Positions 12,672 to 21,742 of a DNA stretch of 28,429 nt are shown in pieces. Within the stretch, counting starts at the first letter, position 1; each line of letters begins with the position of its first letter. A program made the translations under genes and the position numbers. Source of the stretch: Nephromyces sp. MM_2019 (taxonomy: Eukaryota; Apicomplexa; Aconoidasida; Nephromycida); NCBI GenBank assembly GCA_015657535.1, contig JADHZB010001320.1, forward strand, positions 1-28,429. The letters are read 5' to 3'. Below the pieces are notes generated by a model. That model did not search any database. It worked only from the letters and a program-made list of their open reading frames with translations, and was not told the origin of the DNA.

Positions 12672-12721
12672 NNNNNNNNNNNNNNNNNNNNNNNNNNNNN
12701 NNNNNNNNNNNNNNNNNNNNN

Positions 12722-12812
<91 letters not shown>

Positions 12813-13941
12813 GGGGTGCAATCTGTGTTTGTAAAAATGAATATGAATATATGGGTCCGTAGAATTGGTTGAGTAAGTGTACGTTTGTGTATGTGCGTGC
12901 CAGCCTAAGTGAGTGTGAAGGTGTGTATAAGTGTATGTGTAGATATGTGTAAGCGTAGCTGTATGTCAAGGTGTATGTATAGTCTGCCTAGCGTGTATTT
13001 GAGCGTATGTATTAAGTGTGAAGGTGTGTGTTTAATTAACTTCTTTACCTTTAGCAAAATCCATCATAATGTATAACTTAGATCCTTGGATATAACTTTT
13101 GTGATATTGTATAATAAATGGATGTGTACCTAGGCTTGCCAAGACCTAATTATATATATAAATTGTATATAAAAATAACATATACACAAATGCTGTTAAA
13201 TGTATAACTAAGTGTCTTGCTTTATATTAAACACAGTTATATCTTTAATTTCACAAATTCAATCAAAGCTCACTCACAAATAACCCAATTTCCCATATAT
13301 AAGCACATACATTGACACACACATATATATATATATATATATTCCTGCAAGTTTACCTCAGCTTCATTTTGTGCTAATTTTTGAGCCTGAGTGTCCATCT
13401 TTGAGATTTTTATTATTTTCATTATATATCTACACATATATGTTTTTTAACAGAGATTTTAGGATTGGAAAATTCAAATGTTAATTTATTTTCATATCAC
13501 TTTACACATTCTTTTTATCAATTTGAAACAGTCTTTTATTGACTTTCCATACATACACATCATTTTAAAACAAATGTACACAGTTTTGAGCTCATAAATT
13601 TTTATATACACATGACTTATTATGCCAATAATTCCAGACACATCTTATTTTAAAACTATACACATTTACAGACACTGGACTTCACACATCTCAAAAGACT
13701 TATAAACATTTTAACAAACAAATTTTCCGATAAAACACACATACACTCACACATGTTCACATACATACCCACACACAGACACACGCATACACACACACGC
13801 ATACACACACACACATACACACCTATATACACATACACTCATATATATATATACACACTCTTTGCCGTATAGATCTTGTACAAGTAGGGCCCTCCCATAA
13901 GTCCCTGATCCAACTTCCCTCACTTTTTTAAAGTGTGGCAT
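10370..13941 (-). CDS. NEK/NIMA-related Ser/Thr protein kinase, compact single-domain
   Basis: Nine exons: complement join(10370-10429,10736-10855,10970-11038,11330-11389,11728-11873,12445-12576,13049-13145,13357-13429,13859-13941), 840 nt, 279 aa. All introns are GT-AG and every phase closes. The protein is almost only a kinase domain: glycine loop GSGTYG at 11-16, ATP lysine K32 in YIMK, MMDFAKGGDL hinge near 78-88, HRDLKTQN at 127-134, DFG at 147-149, and activation loop with GSPYYISPE at 166-174. DIWALGCILYEM follows at about 186-197. HRDxKxQNIF, DFGVSKIL and GSPYYxSPE are NEK-family wording, and best agreement is with the NEK1/NEK5-like group. NEKs act in mitosis, centrosomes and cilia or flagella. 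It ends soon after the domain (EENKSRYFTLE), with no coiled coil or RCC1 tail. Exon 7 has two possible donors (ends 10970 or 10965); only the first, AGT|GTAAGG, keeps frame. A 50-N gap lies in intron 3. The ATG is the only one before the glycine loop. Confidence 0.92.
11040..11325. repeat. AT-rich simple repeats in NEK intron 6
   Basis: The intron at 11039-11329 holds about 80 bp of ATAAATACATATAT-type units (11050-11135) and a pure (AT)n run at 11212-11240. No exon is seen. Confidence 0.7.
12190..12440. repeat. CA-rich simple repeat tract in NEK intron 4
   Basis: Imperfect CACACA/CATACA/CAGACA tract beside the exon ending at 12445. On the gene's sense strand the intron therefore starts GTGTGTGTATGG and the donor lies at the edge of this tract. 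Several reverse frames here encode Cys/Val/Tyr polymers and are artefacts. Confidence 0.8.
12596..12810. repeat. Long (TG)n array in NEK intron 3, interrupted by gap
   Basis: Nearly pure TG dinucleotides on both sides of the N block, over 150 resolved bases, within the intron at 12577-13048. The true length is unknown because the assembly breaks inside the array. Frames across it encode Cys-Val or Thr-His polymers and are not genes. Confidence 0.95.
12672..12721. other. Assembly gap (50 N)
   Basis: Exactly 50 N in the middle of the (TG)n array. A round number suggests a placeholder rather than a measured length. Confidence 0.98.
13742..13857. repeat. CA-rich repeat adjoining NEK exon 1
   Basis: Imperfect CACACA/CATACA tract directly next to the first exon (ends 13859). 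The donor on the sense strand reads GA|GTGTGTATATAT, so the 5' splice site is formed at the repeat edge. Confidence 0.8.
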
Positions 13942-14886
13942 ATTTCAGAAGTTTATTTAAATTCAATAAATTTATTTAAAAATGTGTACGATTCATTAAA
14001 TATATATAATATATGTATATCTACATATTTAATCATATGCTATGTATTAACACATACTTTAAATAAGTGGTGTGTGGATATGTATTTTAGAAATCTAAAA
14101 GTATTTATATAATTTGTTTGTGTGTTGTGGAAATATATAAGCATTCTAAAAGTGTATATGTTGCAGAAATTTATAAGCGTTCTAAAGTGTTAACATAATT
14201 TCTGTGCATGTGTGTTGTAAAGAAATCAGATCTTATTAAAAAATTAATAATCAAATATTTTTATTTTTATTATAAAATTTTTATAATATATTTTTAAAAC
14301 ACTCTAAACCTTCTAGTTGCCCTGGGTGAGTGTTAATTGTCTATATGCTCATATGTGTATTTGCAATGCATATGAGAGTGTGTGCGTATGTGTAATTTTT
14401 TGATATTCAAGAGTCTGCAATGTATTTGAATGTGTATATTTGATTTATAAGAGTGTAAATATATATATATTATAAACAAGAGTATTTGTTTGTCTATATG
14501 ACATATATTAGACGATGCGTAATTATATATTTATGGCTGTGTGTATATATATTTGTTATATATACAACAATGTGTTTGAATATATATATGTATTTAATAT
14601 ATATGATTGTGTAGTAGTATATCAAATAATTTCTAGTGTAGTTTTCATACAATGACTTTTTAATGCTTGTATTTTGAAAGGTAGCTCAAAATACACACAC
14701 CTATTTTATATAAATTATAGACAGTTCAATACAACACTGTAAAAGTGTATATATAGTTCTATAAGAATGCTCAAAATAATCAAATTTTGTATTTGTTCGA
14801 AACTTATTTTTAATTATAAAAGGATAGTATTAAAATTTTCAAAACAAAAATAATGGGAAAATAAAAAATGTGTTAAATTTTTTCAT
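13942..14886. other. Spacer upstream of NEK and downstream of the CDK-like gene
   Basis: 945 bp between two tandem - strand genes, expected to hold the NEK promoter and the CDK-like 3' UTR. It is AT/TG-rich with degenerate pieces such as AAATATATAAGCATTCTAAA repeated loosely at 14130-14190. No gene is seen. Confidence 0.55.
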
Positions 14887-16166
14887 TTAAGACAATGTAA
14901 AAGTTTTAGAATTTCTTTTTCTTTTTGATAAATAAGATTCAATTGTTTGTGCACGAGTTGTACTACGTACACTACGTCCAGTTTGTTGTTTAGCCATAAT
15001 TGCATTTGTGTGTGTAGATGTGATATCTATGTTTTCATCATTTTTATTTTTTATTTGTTTTGAGCTAGTATTTATCTTGTTAGAAAAAATCGAATTTTGG
15101 TTATACTTTAAATTCACCTTCTTATCAGTACTAATAGATTTTATAGTGTTATCTATATGTAAACACAAATGTATAATATGTTTAATATACAAGATGGTAT
15201 TAATAATGTATTTAAAATTTTTATATAAAAAGTATAATTATGTGTATAATATAATTTTAAAAATGTAAAATTCAAAAAAAATATTTAAACAAAGATATAT
15301 ATTTACACATAAAAGTAAAAATAGATATATATATATATATATATATGTATATTTTAATTTCTTCCCTCCACCCAAATATACATATATAATAAACTATACA
15401 TACACACATATCAATAAGATATAACAATTCATGTTTTTATGAAATTTTCAAACCTTCATCATGTGTAGTGTTTATAACTTTGGGGCTATTTTTGAGTGGG
15501 TTTAACAAATCTGGAAAGTTCGGTTCTAAGTAATACACACATAGATGTAACTAAATTCTTAAAAATGCATGTAAATTTCTTTATAGAAAAAGTATAGAAA
15601 AAAATATATACATTTGATTTAATATACTTACCATCTTTAGATTGGTAGATGTTGGTGATTGTTGGCCTTGTAACTGTAATTGAGTTCTGTGTAGTTTTCT
15701 TCTTTTTTTCAATGTGTGTAGTTTGACTTGAAATTGTGTTTAAAATTGGCCTATTTTCATCATTTGTTGTTATATTGCGATCATCGTATGTGTTGGGGCT
15801 AACCATTTCATTGCCCTTTAAAACCGGACGACTTAACAGTGTATTTCGTTTTAATACTTGCATAAATGGGTCAGGGAAAATATTTCTATCACCCACACCT
15901 ATATCTGAGATGTGTGTTTGTGTATATATATATTGTATAGTATGTGTATTGTATAATGTGTATATTATATAGTGAATTTATAGTGCTTTTTATGTAATGT
16001 GTGTGCAATATGTAGTACAAGTATTATGCAGAGTGTGGGTAGTGGTTTGTGTGAATGTTAAAAAAAATTAGGTATAATATGAATAAATATGGGTATCTGT
16101 ATATAATATATATATAATCTGTGTAGATAGATATTTTTAATATCAACCAAGAAAGTTTATATACCT

Positions 16167-16202
<36 letters not shown>

Positions 16203-19200
16203 TATATATGTATATACACATATCACTCACCCCTTATACACACACATGCATAATTAACGTAAAAATTATATAAATATATACCTGTGTAACTCTTTGAATG
16301 ATTTTGTTTGTGTTCCTTAAGTCTTTTGAAATATTTAGCCAAATCAATTATAAGGCGATCAGTATGTAAGTCAGAACGATTAAATAGGTGTGCCAATCTC
16401 GTTGTTGATGTTAAATCGTTTCTATGTTTTTCAACAGGATATGATGTATCTTTAATTTGATATTGTATAACTTGCCATATCCAATTATACACACCAATCC
16501 CATCAAGCCTACTAAAATTAATATCAGCAAACCTAATTTAAANAAAAAAAAAAAAAAAAAAAAGTAGAAAAATGAATAAAATTTACACACATTTTTATAA
16601 ATTTTGTATATACACACTTATATACAGTCCCAAATCTACACACATTAGTCCCAAATCTACACACACTAATCTCAAATCTACACACACTAATCTCAAATCT
16701 AAATACACTAGTCCAAAGTTTACACACACTACAGTCCCAAGTTTACACACACTACAGTCTCAAGTTTACACACACTACAGTCTCAAGTTTACACACACTA
16801 CAGTCCAAGTTTACACACTACAGTCCAAGTTTACACACTACAGTCCAAAGTTTACACACACTATAGTCTCAAGCCTACATACACTAGTTGTAAATTAACA
16901 CACTATATTCAAATATTCACACACTATATTCACACACTACAGTCCCAAATTCACACACAGCGTATAAAAATAATACCTATACATACATAATCACTTAGGG
17001 AAAAATACACACCTCTCTCCCCTCCCCTTCCATCTCCTCCCATGCCTCTCCCTACACACACACACACACACACACACATACACACACACCAATCATGCGA
17101 TAAGGCCTCTGCAGCAGGTATTCTTAAATCAGGGTTATATGTTAACATTTTGGATAATAAATCTAAACCAGTGTAATCTAATTTCCCTTCTAACAGACAA
17201 TTAAGGTGTTGAATTTTATCTTTACAGTGGAAAAAATGGCTATCTTGATTGTTGTATGGATAATGTTGTAATCTAAAATAATTTACATGTGTATGTGTGT
17301 ATGTGTGTGTGTGTGTATGTGTGTGTATGTATGTGTGTGTATGTATGTGTGTGTGTATGTGTGTATGTATGTGTGTGTGTATGTGTGTATGTATGTGTGT
17401 GTGTAAATGTGTTCGTGTGTGAGTGTGCATGTGTTCGTGTGTGTGTGTGCATGTGTTCGTGTGTGTTTGAATGTGTTCGTGTGTGTGTGTATGTATGTAG
17501 TTATTAAAAAAGTGTAAAATGGTGTATGGATTATGTGTAAAGTGTGAAGTATGTGAAGAGTGGTGTATTTTAATATTTTATATGTGAATATAAATTGATA
17601 TGTTTTGAGTGAAATAATCAAGTGTGTGAATATTTTCATAAAGATGTATGTGTATGTATATATTATTGTGTAAATATTTTCATAAAGATGTATGTGTATG
17701 TATATATTATTGTGTAAATTTTTTCATAAAGATGTGTGTATAAGTGTGTGAGATTGGTGTGTAAAGATTTGTATGTGTGAATGTTTTGTGTGTGTGTACA
17801 TACTTTGTGCAATTCGTCCATTCTTCCTCTGTGGGTGTACCCAAAACCATAGTAATTCGTGCTACAACATCAAATTCTTGTGTGCCTCTAAAAATAGGCC
17901 TCCCAATAATCATTTCTGCTAATATACACCCAACACTCCATATATCAATTGATATGCCATAATGTTGACTTAAACCATTCTTAGTACACATAATAATACA
18001 CACATATATATATATATTTATAAATATATGTTATTAATAATTTAATATGTAAAAAAAAATTAAGAGATCTAGCTAGATTTATAGGTAAAATCTATGTTGC
18101 TTCATTATCATGTAATATATATATATATATGTCTAATTATACAAAATGTATGTTATTCAAGATATGTGTATAAATATATGTATTATACAAGATGTGTTTA
18201 TATATATATTACTCACAAAATGTGTATATATATTCTACTCACAAAATAGGTATATATATTTTGTTCACAACTATATATTTGATTCACAGTTATATATTTG
18301 ATTCACAATGTGTATATATATAACTTGTTCACAATGTGTGTATATAGATTTACCTTAAAACATATATATATATATATCCAGCTCCCCCCTACCCCCAAAC
18401 CCCCCATAAAAAATAGTATATTTATACACATTTACTTGATCAGCTGTTTCATATTGTGAAACAGACCCTTCATTCATTTTCATTCTCCCTAATAATACTT
18501 CAAGGGGCCTATAATAAATTGTACACACAGTGGGTGTGAGTTCTCCAACACTTGACCTAAACTCTCTACACAGTCCCAAATCTCCAATTTTTAATATACC
18601 CATTGTCCCTGGACGATCTAACATTAAATTATCTGGTTTAAGGTCACGGTGACACATCTAAAAAAAATTAAGAAATTGTGTGTGTGTGTGTGTGTGTATG
18701 TTTGTGTGTGTGTGTGTGTGTGTATGTTTGTGTGTGTGTGTGTGTGTATGTTTGTGTGTGTGTGTGTGTATGCTTGTGTGTGTGTGTGTGTGTATGTTTG
18801 TGTGTGTGTGTGTGTGTATGTTTGTGTGTGTGTGTATGTTTGTGTGTGTGTGTGTGTGTATGTTTGTGTGTGTGTGTGTGTGTGTATGTTTGTGTGTGTG
18901 TGTATGTTTGTGTGTGTGTGTGTGTGTATGTTTGTGTGTGTATATATGTGTATGTTTGTGTGTGTATATATGTGTATGTTTGTGTGTGTGTGTGTGTGTA
19001 TGTTTGTGTGTGTGTGTGTGTGTGTATGTTTGTGTATATATGTGTATGTTTGTGTGTGTGTGTGTATGCTTGTGTGTGTATATATGTGTATGTTTGTGTG
19101 TATGTGTGTGTGTGTATACGATCATACCATCCCATTGTGTAGTAAGCTTAGGCCATTCAAAAGTTGATAAACAAGGTGTTTTACTTCAGTGAGTGGTATT

Positions 19201-19664
19201 CCCCACAAGTCTGGTCTTTCAGGGTTTTCATTTTTAATTTTTGATAATAACCTTCTTAGATCTCCTCCTATAAGTAATATATATATATTTATGTATATAT
19301 GTGTATGAAATTTTGATGTGTGGGTATAAATAATTATGTATGTAAATGTATCTGTGTATGAGTGGGTAATCATACCTGGACAATATTCATATGCTGCAAA
19401 TATATGAGCTTGGCCCTCTACAACAGGGTAACCTTCTATCTCACCATTTCCTTTACTTATCCAATTTGAATATTCATTATTTATATAAGATGTAATAGCT
19501 TTATGTTCACCCACAAAGAAACCCTCAAGTTTCAATATATTTGCATGAACAAAATCCTAAAAATTACACACACATACATACAAAACAATATATGTATTTT
19601 AGGTATATATAGAAATTTCCTAGGTGTGTGTATGTTTATAAGATACACTTTACACATAAAATCT

Positions 19665-19707
<43 letters not shown>

Positions 19708-20078
19708 CATAATGATTATAGAAAATATGCTATGACTTTTCATTATATCCATTTTCCCCCACCCACTCTCTGTACATACACCCCACATACATAAACACAT
19801 AAATACACACACACACGTACACTTACTTGTAGTGTGCTTAATTCTCGAATAGTTGTACAACTTATACCATTTGCACGTACTGTTTTAGTATCTTCACGAT
19901 AATATTTAACTGCATACACCTTTGAATTATTTATACCATGAAGGTGTGATTTGTACACATCGCCATAGGTCCCAGCCCCTATTTTCTCACACAACACAAT
20001 TGGTGTGTTTCGATCAATAGAGGGAAAATGAATTTTCTGGCCAGTTAAATTAATAACAAATTCCCCATTCTCACCCAT
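14887..20078 (-). CDS. CDK8-like cyclin-dependent kinase with DLG motif, N-lobe insertion and long C-terminal tail
   Basis: Ten exons: complement join(14887-15152,15454-15525,15632-15904,16282-16532,17090-17272,17804-17979,18436-18657,19128-19267,19376-19556,19827-20078), 2016 nt, 671 aa, all GT-AG and in phase. Kinase domain at about 27-386: glycine loop GAGTYG at 34-39, K58 in YAVK, a TTIRE helix with E79 where CDKs have the PSTAIRE-type helix, HRDLKPDN at 194-201, DLG at 217-219 instead of DFG, YYRPLEVLLG at 239-248 instead of YRAPELLLG, and DIWSVGC from 277. CDK8 has DMG and a similar ELDP/ELTP loop; here T232 stands where CDK2 has T160 and CDK8 has Asp. Residues about 100-135 are an insertion with no counterpart in typical CDKs. 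Residues 387-671 form a Ser/Thr/Asn/Lys-rich tail with KKKKTT and a basic end SKRKRN, possibly a nuclear signal. CDK8 kinases act in the Mediator kinase module; that role is inferred. Exon 8 could start 6 bp later (at 15898). Confidence 0.88.
15905..16281. repeat. CDK-like intron 7 with (TA)n
   Basis: 377-bp intron with a pure (AT)n run at 16169-16199 and TGTGTATATTATATAG-type imperfect TG/TA repeats at 15920-15975. No coding signal. Confidence 0.75.
16543..16543. other. Single ambiguous base in a poly(A) run
   Basis: One N at the edge of a run of about 20 A. On the gene sense strand this is the poly(T) tract just before the acceptor of the exon at 16282-16532, so it may hide a small length error but does not touch coding sequence. 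Confidence 0.9.
16624..16961. repeat. ~20-23-bp minisatellite, about 14 copies, in CDK-like intron 6
   Basis: Units of the form AGTCCCAAGTTTACACACAC plus TAC follow one another with variants (AGTCTCAAG, AGTCCAAG, ATCTCAAATCTACACAC). The copies near 16730-16800 are almost identical (23 bp). Shorter 20-bp copies lie at 16801-16840, and both flanks are more diverged. The array fills most of the intron at 16533-17089. The 108-codon forward frame across it is a repeat artefact. Confidence 0.9.
17046..17089. repeat. (CA)n forming the 5' splice site of CDK-like exon 6
   Basis: (CA)n runs directly into the exon boundary at 17090. On the sense strand the exon ends GATTG and the intron opens GTGTGTGTATGTGTG, so the donor is the first GT of the microsatellite. 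Confidence 0.8.
17286..17503. repeat. TG-rich repeat in CDK-like intron 5
   Basis: Imperfect (TG)n with ATG/ATGT interruptions in near-regular units (GTGTGTATGTATGTGTG), then a second block built on GTGTTCGTGTGTG and GTGCATGTG at 17408-17490. It lies in the intron at 17273-17803. Confidence 0.85.
17631..17737. repeat. 44-bp tandem repeat, 2.4 copies, in CDK-like intron 5
   Basis: Two almost identical 44-bp units begin TATTTTCATAAAGATG at 17631 and 17675, and a partial third starts at 17719. The identity shows a recent duplication. Confidence 0.9.
18170..18357. repeat. Degenerate ~20-30-bp repeat in CDK-like intron 4
   Basis: Repeated TCACAAAATGTGTATAT, TTCACAACTATATATTTGA and TTCACAATGTGTATATA units in the intron at 17980-18435. 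Each combines a CACAA core with a TATATAT run. Confidence 0.65.
18675..19120. repeat. ~450-bp TG array with TATGTT punctuations in CDK-like intron 3
   Basis: (TG)n blocks of about 8-18 bp separated by TATGTTTG or TATGCTTG, giving about 20 units of roughly 14-28 bp. Later units carry TATATATGTG (18942-18980, 19035-19045, 19079-19090). It fills the intron at 18658-19127 almost wall to wall. Long open frames exist on both strands, but they encode Cys-Val or His-Thr polymers. Confidence 0.92.
19672..19703. repeat. (TA)n microsatellite in CDK-like intron 1
   Basis: About 32 bp of alternating TA in the intron at 19557-19826. Confidence 0.85.
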
Positions 20079-21595
20079 TATGTGTGTGTACTTAGATCAC
20101 CATTATCAATTGTTAATGTGTATTATATGCTGATAGTTTGTATATAAATTTTATATTTAGGTTTGTATTGGAGGGGTGTATGTATATGTGTGTATGGGTG
20201 TGTGTTTAGAGTGAGGTTGTTTTTATATCTCTGAGTATGTTTTAGAAAGAGTTTTTGTATATATATATGTGTGTTTAGAGTGAGGTTGTATGTAAGTGTG
20301 TTGATCTGTTAAATGGGTTTTTTCTGGATTAGATATGTGAGATATGTGTATGTGTAGTAAATGTATAAAGTATTTATTTGTAGGTATATAAAAATGCGTA
20401 GGATTATGTGAATTTACAAATCATACATCTTCACATGGTTATATGTAAATCTATTGTACACATTTCAATTATCTTACAGTATTTATTTATAGGGTGTGTA
20501 TTGATAGGTATATGTTTACGTCAATCATACTAATTATATAAAAAAGTAGTGTGTATGGTCTAATGAAAGTATGTCTTGTTAGGGCAAAAATTTGATCTGT
20601 TAAATACACACACACATAATGAATGAATTGTATTGAAATTTTTTTATCACTCAATCTACACAACTCGCAATACATATAAATACACTCATCAATCAATCAA
20701 ATACATGAAGTCTCGTATCAAAGAATATATACAATAAATTCCAAAAAAATTAATTTCCATCTACACACAACCTAAACAATTAAGTTATACACATACACAT
20801 ACACACACAGACACATCTAAATATATTAATAATATCTTATTTAGTATATAGACATCAATAAATCATATGGGTGGCCTAAGGAACCCACAAAACATAATTT
20901 TACACACATATACACATACATTCTATGCCATTATTTTATACACACACAGCTTAATAAATCATTTCACACATACTTTATAACGCCATTTAAAACACATTGT
21001 GTTAGGCTATAATGTAATAGCATTGAACACATTCACGGACCCACCCAACATCACTATACACGTATACACACTATATAACCACGTTAAACACACATAATAT
21101 CACCATGCACACACACTTGCACAATATCACTATATAAAACACGCATAATATCAGCATATACACACATTAAAGATCACAACACACACATACACGAGACCAT
21201 CACACACATAATCATACCTACTCACATATATATACAAACACCATCATCAAATATTCATACCTTTCACAGGGTAGATGTGTGTAATGTTGAAAAGGCAAAG
21301 ACACACCACCAAAAATAAAAATAAAAAACTTTTGTTCGAAGAGGTGTCTTTGGGTTAAATCAACAACAGTATAGTTTGCTTGTAAAATGTGTAAATAGTG
21401 GCCCTTTATGGGGGGATGGGTCACACATTACTTATATAAGTAGGTTAGGCCACACACACACACATTTATCAAGCTATGTTATAACAATAAGAAACAAAGA
21501 CAAGTAAAAAAATTTGACCAAAGAGGGAGATTTGAAAATTGCAAAGAAAAGTGAAATAGATGTGTTGCAATGTAAAAGTCAGTTTCTGTGTATAT

Positions 21596-21742
21596 GTGTA
21601 TGTGAGTGTGTGTGTGATGTGTGTGTATGTGTGTATGTGTGTGTGTATTTTGTGTTTGTGAGTGTGCGTATGTTTGTGTGTGTGTGTATGTTTGTGTATG
21701 TCTGTTGGTGAATGTATATATATATATATATATATATATATG
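21596..21742. repeat. TG tract followed by (TA)n
   Basis: Imperfect TG repeats with GAGTGTG and TATGTTTGTG units pass at about 21715 into a pure (AT)n run. This is the same style as the intronic arrays of the CDK-like gene, but here it is intergenic. Confidence 0.8.

Noticed and set aside
14887..15192. Separate small basic protein beginning with an internal ATG (MAKQQTGRS)
   Set aside because: The longer frame joins upstream CDK-like exons in phase through a good acceptor at 15153; the internal ATG is better read as part of the kinase tail.
16572..16898. 108-codon forward frame rich in Thr, His and Ser
   Set aside because: It is the translation of a minisatellite on the strand opposite to the CDK-like gene.
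16624..16961. Possible CRISPR-like array (regular ~22-bp repeats)
   Set aside because: There are no unique spacers between units; the repeats are directly adjacent and lie in a eukaryotic intron.
18649..19192. Long open frames of 150-170 codons on both strands
   Set aside because: They encode Cys-Val or His-Thr polymers from a TG array inside a CDK-like intron; several frames are open at once, as expected for a dinucleotide repeat.
21218..21424. 68-codon reverse frame as a complete gene
   Set aside because: It begins at GTG, not ATG, and its end runs past a likely splice donor; kept only as an unexplained island.
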